A model generated the notes under the pieces. The model was not told the DNA's origin. It did no database searches and saw nothing but the letters and a program-made list of their open reading frames with translations. Below are positions 35,179 to 44,897 of a stretch of DNA of 64,000 nt, piece by piece. The stretch covers positions 15,410,630 through 15,474,629 of the forward strand of contig NC_034014.1 in the NCBI RefSeq assembly GCF_000346465.2, read 5' to 3'. The translations under genes and the position numbers were made by a program. The first letter of the stretch is position 1; every line of letters starts with the position of its first letter. The DNA is from Prunus persica. Its lineage: Eukaryota > Streptophyta > Magnoliopsida > Rosales > Rosaceae.

Positions 35179-35300
35179 GGACCTACTAGTGTAGTGATTT
35201 GGAGTAATCACTCTCTCAGGAAAGGTCCTGGATTCGAGTCCTAGCATACGTGTAGTGTGTGTGAGTTTAGTAGTTTATCACCTATCTCAATAAAAAAAAG
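35179..35300 (+). mobile_element. SINE-like unit with tRNA-type promoter boxes
   Basis: TAGTGTAGTGATTTGGAG (A box-like) is followed about 40 bases later by GGATTCGAGTCC (B box-like), then GTGTAGTGTGTGTGAG and an A-rich end. Similar pieces occur at 52974-53048 and, head only, near 36630-36670. Assigned as tRNA-derived SINE by inference. Confidence 0.5.
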
Positions 35301-35329
35301 GTCCATAAAATAATTTTAAATATATATAT

Positions 35330-35599
35330 CAGTCCCCTTCTATTGAAGGACACGCTTTAGGGTACTCTATGAATATTTTTTCAACGATCCAAACTATCTA
35401 TTTTTAAGGTCTTCATTCATAGATCATCCTTGCAAAAAAATTAGACAAATCGGAAACCGTTTCGACATCCAATTGTGTCGTACAAAATCAATGAATACGG
35501 TGCTTTAAGAAAGTACTAAAATTTCAATAATTTAATTAAGTGGTCAAATGATATCGGATTCAAGTGATTTTTTGTAGAGATGGTCTTTGAATGAGTATC
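35330..35599. mobile_element. Foldback MITE, left part only
   Basis: Matches the MITE at 2856-3257 from CAGTCCCCTTCTATTGA to GAATGAGTATC, where homology stops abruptly. TA repeats precede it. Confidence 0.8.
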
Positions 35600-35709
35600 A
35601 GACGTCCACACATTATTATCTTGCAAACGCCAATGTAAAATACGGAGGAAAGCATGGGGTAGTAGAAAATACATTGTGTCCACTTGATAATAATGTTTGG
35701 ACATCTAAA
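35600..35709. mobile_element. Small hairpin element at MITE break
   Basis: AGACGTCCACACATTATTAT at the left faces its inverted copy ATAATAATGTTTGGACATCT at the right, 110 bp overall. It sits exactly where the left MITE part ends, followed by TA repeats. It may be a small independent foldback element that inserted there. Confidence 0.5.
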
Positions 35710-36084
35710 TAGGAAAATATATATATATATATATAGCTCAAACTCAAGTAACATCAGGATATGTGAAGAAATGATAGAGTATAAGTACTAGTATTTTTTG
35801 TAAGCAAGAAAAAAAATTATAATTAATATGTATCTGATACATACAAACAAAAGGTGTTGGGTAGAATGTGGCTATTCCGCTAATAATTCTTGTTTTGTTT
35901 GTAGTTGTGCCTTTACGAGCAGTAGCTGTACCGTTACTAGCCTACGCAATCGAAGCAAGAACTGTAGTTATGGCAACAAGTATCATAATTCGTGAATTTA
36001 TTTCCATCTCCAATTTCAAAATACCAAATGCTTCAAAGTACCAAGTTAATTTTTTATTAAAGCTTAAAAGTTCCCTATTTGTAA

Positions 36085-36383
36085 GAGCATCTCCAAGGGA
36101 GATGTCAAATATCAAACATCAAATTTAAATTTGATGGGTGATGTGGCAATTTGACATTTACACAGTTTTACACTCCATCTGATATGTCAAATAAATAATT
36201 ATTGTAATAGTCAAATCATTTAAGATAAAGAAGAAAAAAATAAAAAAAATAAAAAAAATAAATGATATCTTTTAAAAATAATAAAATATTCATTTGACAG
36301 CTTGCTTTTGGGATGTCAAAAATAACATCTCAACCTCCAGCCTTCATTCCACATCAGCTTTGACACATCAATTGGAGATGCTC
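36085..36383. mobile_element. Tourist-like MITE (PIF/Harbinger type)
   Basis: A 299-bp element with inverted ends GAGCATCTCCAAGGGAGATG and ACATCAATTGGAGATGCTC, flanked by TAA on both sides (36082-36084 and 36384-36386). The 3-bp TAA duplication and size fit PIF/Harbinger MITEs. AT-rich interior, no coding. Confidence 0.75.
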
Positions 36384-36737
36384 TAAAGGGATACTAACGA
36401 GTGAGGTGTATCCCTCCGTGCATGGTAAGAGGTCGTCCAATTTTATGGTGAAATACTATAGCTTATTTATTTGTAATCGTATTCAGTGATTTTTAAAAAT
36501 AAGAATTATAAAATTATGTAATTTTATTATAGGTATTATAAGCAATCCAAATCTTGAAATTGTGGCTTTAAAGAGATTTCATGTTAAGGATGGTCCACAA
36601 GTCTCTAGGTCTAAACTTGCTTAATCAAAGTTAAGGACCCATTAATGTAGTGGTTTAGAGTTGAAGTGGGCATTTCAACGGAAAAATTCGCGTATTGACT
36701 GTACTGCATCGATAATTTAGTTTGATTTGGTTAAATT

Positions 36738-36973
36738 TGTTGACGTGAGTCTCCTAATTAATGAAGGAGATTTATTTCCTTGATTAATTAAGGGATTTAC
36801 TTTCCTATTTTTTATATAATTGATAAATCATTGTACAATTAGGAGATACTTTGCTAATTCTTTACTGTATCTAATTCCTTGTAAAGCTCACATGTAAACT
36901 CTTATATATATATCTCCTTATGGAGAAGAATAAAGTTAACCTAATACATTCAAACCATATTCATATTTTAGCA
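36738..36973 (+). repeat. Copia 5' LTR
   Basis: 236 bp with TG...CA ends. A TATA-like run (CTTATATATATATCTCC) lies near 36900. The polyadenylation-like AATAAAG (near 36929) follows. PBS TGATATCAGAGC starts at 36974. Confidence 0.93.
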
Positions 36974-37349
36974 TGATATCAGAGCAATCGATCCTAGGTT
37001 GTCTCTAAACCCTTATCTCAAATTTCTCATATTCAAATCCAAAACCCTAAATCAAATTCCTCATAATTTTCCCCAAATCCAAACCCCTCAAATCCTCTCA
37101 TCCAAATCCCAAACACATACCTTCAAATCTTATACACATACCTCTTAAATCCAATTCCTACATCAAATTCCTTACCTTCTCATATCACATCTTACTTCCG
37201 CTGCGATGTCAGGAACCTCTACGATTCTCTATCTTATTGCAGACTCATAGAAGCATGCAGTCAATCCTGCTAATCCAGCTACCCGGACTCCTTCTTCTAT
37301 CACCACTACCAAAGGTTCTACTTTTCATACGTCCTCCAAAAACTCCACA

Positions 37350-40300
37350 TGGATTATCGACTTGGGCGCTACGGATCACATGACAGTTGATCCTGGCCAA
37401 CTTATTAATCGCAAATCATCCACTCCCTCGGTGGTGTCTAATGCTAATGGAACCCTCTCCTCTGTGGTTGGGGGAGGCTATCTATCTCTCTTTACTTCCC
37501 TACATCTGGATTCTGTATTACTTGTTCCATCTTTAGACCATAACTTGTTATCTATTGCACAACTTACTACTACTTTGGGGTGTACTGTAACATTTTGGCT
37601 GAATCATTGTGTTTTTTAGGACATCCTCACAGGAACGACGATTGGTTGTTGTACTCAGCAGGGCAAACTCTATTACTTGGACTGGGCCCCGGATAGTGAG
37701 GTCAAGGGTGGTCAAGCTTTCATAAGTAGTGGAACTCGTCCTGAGGGGAAGATAGACAAAATTTAGTTATGGCATAAACGTCTTGGGCATGCCTTGTTCG
37801 GTTATCTTAAGAAGTTGTTTCCATCATTATTTTCCAGTCTTGATGTTTCTAGCTTTTAGTGTGATACGTGTGAATTGGCTAAGAGCCATCATGTCCCGTT
37901 CCCATTAAGTTCAAATCAGAGTTTGGTTCTATTTTTCCTTGTTCATTCTGATGTTTGGGGACCTGCTAAAATTACCACTCCGGTAAGGGCGCGATGGTTT
38001 GTTACGTTTATAGATGATTGCACACGCATGACTTGGGTTTTCCTTCTCAAAACAAAAGGGGAAGTCAGTTCTAGGTTTCAACAGTTTTATCAAATGGTGG
38101 AGACTCAGTTTCATGCAAGAATTCAGGTTCTTCGTTTTGACAATGGCGGAGAATTTCTTAACCATGATCTTAACCAGTTTTTACAAGATCATGGCATCAT
38201 ACATCAAAGCTCATGCCCTTACACTCCTCAACAGAATGAGGTGGCTAAAAGAAAGAATATACACTTATTAGAAGTAGTTCATGCCTCTTTCTTTGGTCCC
38301 AATATGCCACGATTATTTTGGGGCCAAGCTGTCGTCTCTGCAGCATACCTTATCAATCAGATTCCCTCTAGTATCCTAAATTTTCAAACACCACTTCAAA
38401 CACTTCACCAACATATCCAAACACCTCCCACCCCAAACCTGGAACCCCGGATTTTTGGCTGTGTTGTTTTTGTCCACTTACATGATCATCAACGAAGCAA
38501 ATTAGATCCCCGAGCCGAAAAGTGTGTTTTCATTGGCTATGCACCTTATCAGAAAGGATACCGGTGTTATCACCCTCTTAGTCAGAAAGTCTATACTTCT
38601 ATGGATGTTGTGTTTTGGAAAAACGACATATATTTTTCAGCTGCACAGGAAGAGCATTGCGACCCCAACACTTCTCAAAATTTTAATTTTTTTTCCTCCA
38701 GAATCGTCCCAACCTGAAAGCGACCGATCGTATGTCGAAAGCGACCGGTCGCCAATGACTCTGCCTAAAAGCGATCGGTCACCAATGACTCTGCCTAAAA
38801 ACGACTGGTCACTTATGACTCTACTGGAAAACAACCGGTCGCAGCCTGATAACGACTAGTCTCTTATGACTCTTCCAGAAAACTACCGGTCATAGTTTGG
38901 AAGCGACCGGTCGCTACTCGAAACCAGCCTCAGCCTGATCTGTCATCTCCTTTCTGTCCAACTCAGGAGGAGGAAAATGATGAGATTTTGCCCACTCAGA
39001 GACTTCTTTAGCTCCAATACCACACCAATCACCTACTGAGGATGTCATTCAGTTAACATCTTGTCCTGAAACTGATAACATTAATGAAATATCCCATGAT
39101 AATTTGATTTCAAAAGGCACAGAGCTTGCATATCATATTCCAAAATGGAAGAACCGTGGCAAACCTCCAGTACACTACGAAGCAGGTCTTAATACCAAGG
39201 GAAAATATCCCATCAACAATTATGTATCCATCAGTAGATTATTAGAGTCACGGGTACACTTTGTGAAACAGTTGGCCTATATACCTGTTCCCAACAGTGT
39301 AACTGAAGCACTGGAAGACCCAAAATGGAAAGAAGCCATGAATGAAGAAATGCAAGCTCTCCAGAAGAATGGCACATGGGAACTTGTGCCATTACCTCAT
39401 GGAAAAAAGACAGTGGGATGCAGGTGGATTTATACTGTGAAACTCAAAACAGATGGATCCATTGAAATATATAATGCTAGATTGGTGACGAAGGGGTACA
39501 CACAAATATATGGGATAGACTACCAAGAGACCTTTGCCCCAGTAGCGAAGATTAAAACTATGAAAGTTCTTCTGTCTCTAGCAGCAAATCTCGATTGGCC
39601 ATTGCATCAGTTTGATGTAAAAAATGCATTCTTACATGGAGACTTGAAGAAGAAGCATATATGGATTTACCATCAGGATGTAACTTAGCTCGTGACAAGG
39701 ATAGTCAAGTTTGCAAGCTCAGAAAGTCATTATATGGGTTAAAGCAAATCACACTTTATTCTTGAAGCGTGATGGAAGAAGACTTACTGCATTGATTGTT
39801 TATGTGAATGACATAGTTGTAACTAGAAACGACACAGGAGAGCAACTGAAACTGCAGAAGTATTTGTCTCAGAAATTTGAGATGAAGGATTTCGGTGATC
39901 TAAAGTACTTTCTAGGAATTGAAGTAGCTAGGTCCACAACTGGTATATTTCTGTCTCAAAGGAAGTATGTATTAGATCTGCTCACTGAAACAAGAATGCT
40001 TAAATGCAAACCTGCTGATACACCCATCGAGATAAATCACAAGTTATGTGAAGACATGGATCAAGAACCGACCAATAAGGAACAGTACCAAAGCCTTGTT
40101 GGAAGGTTGATATATTTAGCCCACACAAATATTGCATATGCTGTGAGTGTCGTTAGTCAGTTTATGCATTCACCCAGTGCCCATAGGAATGCAGTTGATC
40201 GGATCTTAAGATACTTAAAGTTGGCACCTGAGAAAGGATTAATGTTCTCAAAAAATATAGATCTCGAAGTTGTTGGATATATAGGTACTGATTGGACTGG

Positions 40301-40748
40301 CTCCATTACTGATAGATGCTCTACTTCAGGTTACTTTACCTTCGTGGGAGGTAATCTAGTCACTTGAGGAAGTAAAAAACAAAATGTGTTTTCTCGATCT
40401 AGTGCATAAGCAAAGTATCGAGGAATGGCTCACGGAGTTTGTGAACTACTGTGGATCAGAAAACTATTAACAAAATTGGGTTTCAAGCCAGGAAAGCCAA
40501 TGAAGTTACATTGTGATAACAAATCAGCCATTGACATTGCCCATAATCCAGTTCAACATGATCGAACCAAACATGTTGAAGTGGATAGACATTTTAGCAA
40601 AGAGAAGATTGAGAAGAAGATCATCCGCCTACCATTCGTAAAATCAGAAGACCAATTGGCAGATATCTTAACAAAAGCTATTTGTGAAAAAGTATTTCAT
40701 GACTCACTTACCAAGTTGGGCATTGGTGACATATATACACCAACTTGA
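37350..40748 (+). pseudogene. Copia pol remnants: protease, integrase, RT, RNase H
   Basis: Protease: IIDLGATDHMT at about 37352, where the active D(S/T)G reads DLG. Integrase (37875-38717): HSDVWGPA, FIDDCTRMTWVFLL, RFDNGGEF, CPYTPQQNEV, then FIGYAPYQKGYRCYHP. RT (39104-40367): WKEAMNEEMQALQKNGTWEL, ARLVTKGYTQ.YGIDYQETF, QFDVKNAFLHGDL; a deletion after KSLYGLKQ near 39740; then YVND where YVDD is expected. RNase H (40425-40748): LLWIRKLLTKLGF, HCDNKSAI, HVEVDRHF, LADILTKA. Stops at 37617, 39688, 40367 and others. The mutated RT and protease motifs mean no activity from this copy. Confidence 0.9.
38717..38935 (+). repeat. Minisatellite between Copia integrase and RT
   Basis: About seven degenerate units of roughly 30 bp built around the palindrome GCGACCGGTCGC followed by TATGACTCT or AATGACTCTGCC. 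It lies in the variable spacer between the integrase and RT domains. Confidence 0.8.
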
Positions 40749-40755
40749 GGAGGAG

Positions 40756-40989
40756 TGTTGACGTGAGTCTCCTAATTAATGAAGGAGATTTATTTCCTTG
40801 ATTAATTAAGGGATTTACTTTCCTATTTTTTATATAATTGATAAATCATTGTACAATTAGGAGATACTTTCCTAATTCTTCATTGTATCTAATTCCTTGT
40901 AAAGCCCACATGTAAACTCTTATATATACCTCCTTATGGAGAAGAATAAAGTTAACCTAATACATTCAAACCATATTCATATTTTAGCA
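40756..40989 (+). repeat. Copia 3' LTR
   Basis: 234 bp, nearly identical to the 5' LTR except for a small TA-run length difference and a few substitutions. AAATT follows as target duplication. Confidence 0.93.
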
Positions 40990-41057
40990 AAATTATCATT
41001 TTTTATTTTTTAATTCTCCCAATCCGATCCGAACTGAAACCTTTGGTTAAAGAGTGA

Positions 41058-41066
41058 TTAACAATA
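41058..41066. repeat. E3 left target-site duplication
   Basis: TTAACAATA, identical to 44889-44897. Confidence 0.85.
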
Positions 41067-41269
41067 GGGAGCTTTCATTTTAAGACACTATACTAATTTG
41101 GAAGATAGGAATACAATTTCACCTAATTAGCATAAGGTTAAAGACCAAAAAGTAGTACTAATTTTACAATAATGTAATTAAAAAACATCAAAATTACACA
41201 CAATGCCACTCCTTTAAAAGCAAGCACACTATGCCACATGTCCACCTCCGACAATCTCCCTTCCGGTCA

Positions 41270-41470
41270 GCTACCACCAACACCGGCCAGCTACCGCCGT
41301 CGTCGCCGTCCAACAACCACCACCTACCACCGGATAACTTCCTTCCGGCTAGCTGCCACCACCGCTGCCACAGGCCAGCCACCACTGCCGGCCAGCCGTT
41401 GCCACCTACCGCCACCATCCATCACCGGCCAACCATCGCCAACTGCCGCCACCCATCTCCGACCAATCGG
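41270..41470 (+). repeat. GC-rich CCACC/GCCG short-repeat tract in E3 end
   Basis: A degenerate run of CCACCACCG, GGCCAGC and CTGCCGCC motifs. It occupies the same relative place as the GACGACGAGCAG tracts in the inner arms of E1 and E2, so each family member has its own short-repeat filler in the terminal region. Open frames across it are probably accidental. Confidence 0.6.
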
Positions 41471-41522
41471 GGACTAACTCCATTGCCCTTTATTCACCCT
41501 AAAAAAATAGAAGAATTTGCGT

Positions 41523-41600
41523 CATTAAAGGGATTCGAACCTTGACCCTCAGAGGAGAAAGTCTCACTCACAAACCACTACACCAAACTTGTTTTTGTGA
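41523..41600 (-). other. tRNA-like SINE head in E3
   Basis: On the minus strand TTTGGTGTAGTGGTTTGTGA (A box-like) is followed by GGTTCGAATCCC (B box). No acceptor stem closes around it, so it is not a tRNA gene; a SINE-derived piece within E3 is more likely. Confidence 0.5.
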
Positions 41601-41684
41601 AATCTATTCAATTACACAATATTTATATAAACAATCATCGATTAAAAAAATAAAAAATAAATAAAATTATTTCAACACAGATTC

Positions 41685-41882
41685 ATGCAAAACAAAATTG
41701 TCATGCCTTGTAGAAGAAGAATTACACAAGAAAATTATCATGGCAAACAAACTAAAGAAAGAAAAGGCCAACACAAAACAAAAGACGAAAACAAAGAAAG
41801 GGAAGCCAAAAACGAAGCTGGAGAAGAAGAAGAGGAAGATGAGGTTGTTGATTACAACAATGATGTGGTCAACCTAATCTGA
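41685..41882 (+). pseudogene. Fragment of the MULE Ulp1-like gene in E3
   Basis: A short open frame with a Lys/Glu-rich stretch then EEEEEDEVVDYNNDVVNLI. It matches the E1 protease gene segment EEEEEEVDYDKEVVSLI. Strand and position agree with E3 being inverted. The rest of that gene is missing. Confidence 0.7.
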
Positions 41883-41944
41883 GAATAGATTTGTTATATA
41901 TCTCTACTGTCATATAATCTTATAACAAGATGCAACAAACGGAA

Positions 41945-42840
41945 ATGGAACAGGAAATTGCACTGCAGTTTCTAATAAAAAACTACAACAAACGAAAACT
42001 GAAACAAACTAAAACTGCAACACAGTTTATGACAACATTTGCTCAAATTTGCAAAGAAACCAAAAGGCAAAGCCATGATCAAAGTACTAAAACTAAGTTC
42101 AAAACACATTTAAGTCGATGAGCAGTTCTAGTATTCTCATAGACTTGGAAAAATTATTCTAAAATTGAAATATGGAACAGGAAACTGTATTGTAGTTTCT
42201 GTTAAAAAAATGAAACAAACTAAAACTTCAGTGCAGTTTATGAAAAAAATATGCCCAAAAGTGAAAAGAAACCGAAAGGCAAAGCCATGATCAAAGTACT
42301 AAAACTAAGTTCAAAACACATATAAGTAGATAAGCAGTTGTAACATTCCTATAGACTTGGAAAAATTATTCTAAAATCAAAATATGGAACAGGAAATTGC
42401 ACTGCAGTTTCTTATCAAAAATTACAACAAACGAAAATTGCAGTGCATTTTATGGCAAAACATTTGCTCATATTTGCATAGAAACCAAAAGGCAAAGCCG
42501 TGATTAAAGTACTAAAACTAAGTTCAAAGCACATTTAAGTTGATGAACAGTCGTAATATTCTCATAGACTTGCAAAAATTATTCTAAAATAGAAATATGG
42601 AACAGGAAACTGCATTGCAGTTTCTAATTAAAAAAACTGCAACAAATAGAAACTGCAATGCAATTGAAGAAAAAAAAATCTGCTTAAATATGAAAAGAAA
42701 CCAAAAGGCAAAGCCATGATCAAAGTACTAAAACTAAGTTCAATACACATATAAGTAGATGAGCAGTTGTAACATTCCCATAGACTTGGAAAAATTATTC
42801 TAAAATCAAAATATGGAATAGGAAACTGCATTGTACCTTA
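41945..42840 (+). repeat. E3 module array, about 214-226-bp units
   Basis: ATGGAACAGGAAA or a close variant recurs at about 41945, 42171, 42383, 42597 and 42811. Each unit carries a variant of the GAAACTGCANTGCAGTTTC palindrome, AACCAAAAGGCAAAGCC, TAAAACTAAGTTCAA.ACACAT and GAGCAGTT. It is homologous to the E1 and E2 right arrays but with longer units. Confidence 0.85.
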
Positions 42841-43159
42841 ATCAACATATTCTGATAAGAGCACCTTAATCAGCATATTTGTATTTTCAATAGGCATAAT
42901 AGGCCCAGCAAAGAATAAAGATTATGAATTTACATAAGAATTTGGTCATTTTGAGATTCTCAACTTCAGAGATAGACAACAACGAACAATTGAGTTTCAA
43001 AATTTAGAAAGAATGTCACTTTGATGCATTCAACATATATATTACCATTGTGTTAATATATGATTGGGAACTACAGAAAAGAAATTATCCAAACAGACAC
43101 AACAAAATTTCTAATTGTAGGAATCTAAAAATCTAGCCAGCCATCAAAAACTTACTGTG

Positions 43160-43506
43160 AGGGGCTATCCTTTTAAAGTCAAATTGTTACCACCTGATTT
43201 GATCCTGAAACAAAAGACTCTAACATGTAAGCTACAAGCTTAATTATACAATACCACATTCCAAGTTCAAGAAGAAACTGAAGAAAGGCCAAGACGAACA
43301 AGCAAGATATATGAACTAAGAGAACCATACCCGTCATTAACAAAATTCCATGCAACTTGAGCAAGGGCACTATGTGCTAGTTTGAATTTCTTTATTGCCT
43401 CTACTAGCGGTTTATATGGATGGTTTACATTAAGATCAAAAGCAAGAGTTACAAGAACAACCCTCTCTCCAAGTAAAATAAACTTTTTATGCTGTTCATA
43501 TACATC
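43160..43506 (-). pseudogene. Captured cyclin-T gene fragment
   Basis: Minus-strand exon 43506-43331 reads [17 protein letters not shown], then [20 protein letters not shown] and [12 protein letters not shown]. This is the second half of the first cyclin box of plant CYCT1 proteins (partners of CDKC in the P-TEFb-like transcription elongation complex). It is bordered by a TAG acceptor and a GT donor. After an intron of about 125 bp, a second piece from 43204 (IKSGGN.LTLK, then TAG) looks like a decayed LRTSL-CLQFK exon. Intron retention shows DNA-level capture. Too short and broken to act as a cyclin. Confidence 0.8.
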
Positions 43507-44428
43507 CTACATGATTGTTGCAAATGTGTGAGAATAGATAAATAATTGCATTATAAAGCAAACAATAAATTAAAATCAAATTTTGATAGTAGTTCTGGGA
43601 TAAAAGAAACATTAAAATCAAAAAAGGAAAAAGAAACATTAAAATCAAAAAATTTATTTATTTATAAGAATGAAATTCTTACGAGCTATAACCTTAAGTT
43701 CACAACAAATTAGAGTGAAAACTGCATACCAACCTAGCAATTTAGAAAGCAGTGAACATGCAAGTGAAGACCAGAGAGCGTGTATGTGAACTTTTTCAGC
43801 AAAAAAGAAGAAAGCCGAAATTTGACAATTTATTGAAACCAACTGACTTGCAAAGCATTCAGTGAATTCTCAGTTCTTGAATCACCAGTTTACTTTTTAG
43901 GAAGTCAGAATTACCTTGTTGATTGTCAAGGTATCATTCAAAAATACGATAGATTTACTAATGAATCAACAATTCATCCATTACCTTGTATAGCAACAAC
44001 AACAAAAAAGTGAATCAAATTATAAAATTCTTAAGTGAGAAGGATTAAAGGAGCTATAGGCCAACAGCCTCTGCCTAGCATAGGCTAATCAGCCTTCAGG
44101 GTGCACTCAATAACTGGATTTTCTTACTTGAAAAGATCTAACGATAATTGAATAGGAATAGAGCAAAGGAAACATGAGTACCTGAAGGCTGCATAACAGT
44201 TTAATAGAATTTAGTCAATAAAATAAAACATCTTCCCTTTTTCTTTGATACGAATCATTTTCCCAATTAATTTCACCTTAATCGTTTGTGGGATAGGAAA
44301 CTTAACAATTCTACAAATGAAAGTTCAACAAAACACACTGAGGGTGCACCCAACATTACAATTGCAGAAAAGCAATATAATCTTTAAAACACTACAATCG
44401 TGACCAAGAAGCAAATCGTTATTAGAGT

Positions 44429-44713
44429 TCAAATAGGGTTTTGACGTACCAAAATGAGATCAAATAGGGTTGACTGGTCATTGTGCTCAGCGCCGATCTT
44501 GAACTCCGCAAGATAGCGATCGTAATGCTCTTCATCTTGAGCCAGAAGACCTTGGAGTTGCCGGTGAAAGCCGAAGGTATGAGCAGCTTGAGAATTCCAT
44601 CGCAGGTGAAGGCTGTGGTCGTCGTTGCTGCGTAGAGACAGCGTGGGAGAGAGATCTAATACGAAAAAAAACAAAAAACAAACAAAAGGGAAACCAATGA
44701 ATCTTTTAAACAA
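44429..44713 (-). CDS. Unrecognised 94-residue ORF starting in E3 terminal repeat
   Basis: The ORF starts within MULE terminal sequence, has a hydrophobic N-terminus (FVCFLFFFVLDL), then a non-MULE stretch including HLRWNSQAAHTFGF and DEEHYDRYLAEFKIGAEHND. It ends shortly after a possible splice donor (TTTTG|GTACGT). I do not recognise the family. It may be a second captured host exon, on the same strand as the cyclin-T piece and upstream of it, so a chimeric spliced transcript is conceivable. Real translation is unproven. Confidence 0.35.
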   Translation of the reverse strand: MFKRFIGFPFVCFLFFFVLDLSPTLSLRSNDDHSLHLRWNSQAAHTFGFHRQLQGLLAQDEEHYDRYLAEFKIGAEHNDQSTLFDLILVRQNPI

Positions 44714-44888
44714 AAGGGTATAATTGTCTTTTCAGTGATTAATATAAGGTGGGCCAACAAATCTGGGCCTCCTCTTTGGCCAAATCCAAAATAAAATTTC
44801 ATTCCTAGGTATTAAAACCCAAACAGAAATATTGTTTGTCTCAACTACTAATTAGTAAAGATAGTTATGCCTAATACCTAATTTTTCT

Positions 44889-44897
44889 TTAACAATA
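44889..44897. repeat. E3 right target-site duplication
   Basis: TTAACAATA, identical to 41058-41066, directly after the E3 terminus CTAATTTTTCT. Confidence 0.85.

Larger units (their letters stand above)
33823..36007 (-). pseudogene. EG45-like / plant natriuretic peptide-like gene, broken
   Basis: Two minus-strand pieces fit one secreted-protein family. The first (36007 to about 35836) starts with a hydrophobic signal-peptide-like run (MILVAITTVLASIA), meets a TAG, then reads GIATFYPTPFV, matching the GTATYY.PP start of mature EG45-like proteins. The second (about 33970 to TAA 33823-33825) reads NPCTHEEVWVKIVDYCPS, CGTFTLAKDAFVKIAKPSAG and RIHIEYYR-stop, the C-terminal half of the double-psi beta-barrel. 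The middle, with the CYG/CG cysteine region, is not found. The space between the pieces is filled by a foldback element, a SINE-like unit and MITE fragments. By family these are apoplastic peptides related to expansin domain 1. I infer a dead gene. Confidence 0.65.
36738..40989 (+). mobile_element. Ty1/Copia LTR retrotransposon, defective
   Basis: LTRs at 36738-36973 and 40756-40989 begin TGTTGACGTGAGTC and end ATTTTAGCA, flanked by AAATT (36733-36737 and 40990-40994). A primer-binding site TGATATCAGAGC follows the 5' LTR directly and a purine tract AGGAGGAG precedes the 3' LTR. Gag is essentially missing: only a few hundred bases separate the PBS from the protease remnant. The order protease, integrase, RT, RNase H is that of Copia. 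Catalytic residues are altered and frames broken, so it is not autonomous. The LTRs look very alike. Confidence 0.93.
41067..44888 (-). mobile_element. Mutator-like element E3 with captured cyclin-T fragment
   Basis: A 3.8-kb element is inverted relative to E1 and E2. Its left end GGGAGCTTTCATTTTAAGAC matches the reverse complement of the E1 right end. Its right end, read on the minus strand, starts AGAAAAATTAGGTATTAGGC like the E1/E2 left ends. A perfect 9-bp duplication, TTAACAATA, flanks it (41058-41066 and 44889-44897). The transposase is absent. It keeps a scrap of the Ulp1-like gene (41685-41882), a module array (41945-42840) and a segment of a host cyclin-T gene with an intron. This is Pack-MULE-like in nature and could move only with a transposase supplied in trans. 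Confidence 0.88.

Noticed and set aside
41231..41545. Pro/Thr-rich frames that look like extensin or cell-wall protein
   Set aside because: GC-rich short repeat inside the E3 terminal region, with frames open in two registers and no signal peptide.
41523..41600. Candidate tRNA gene
   Set aside because: A and B boxes are present but no acceptor or anticodon stem forms around them; it is better explained as a SINE head.
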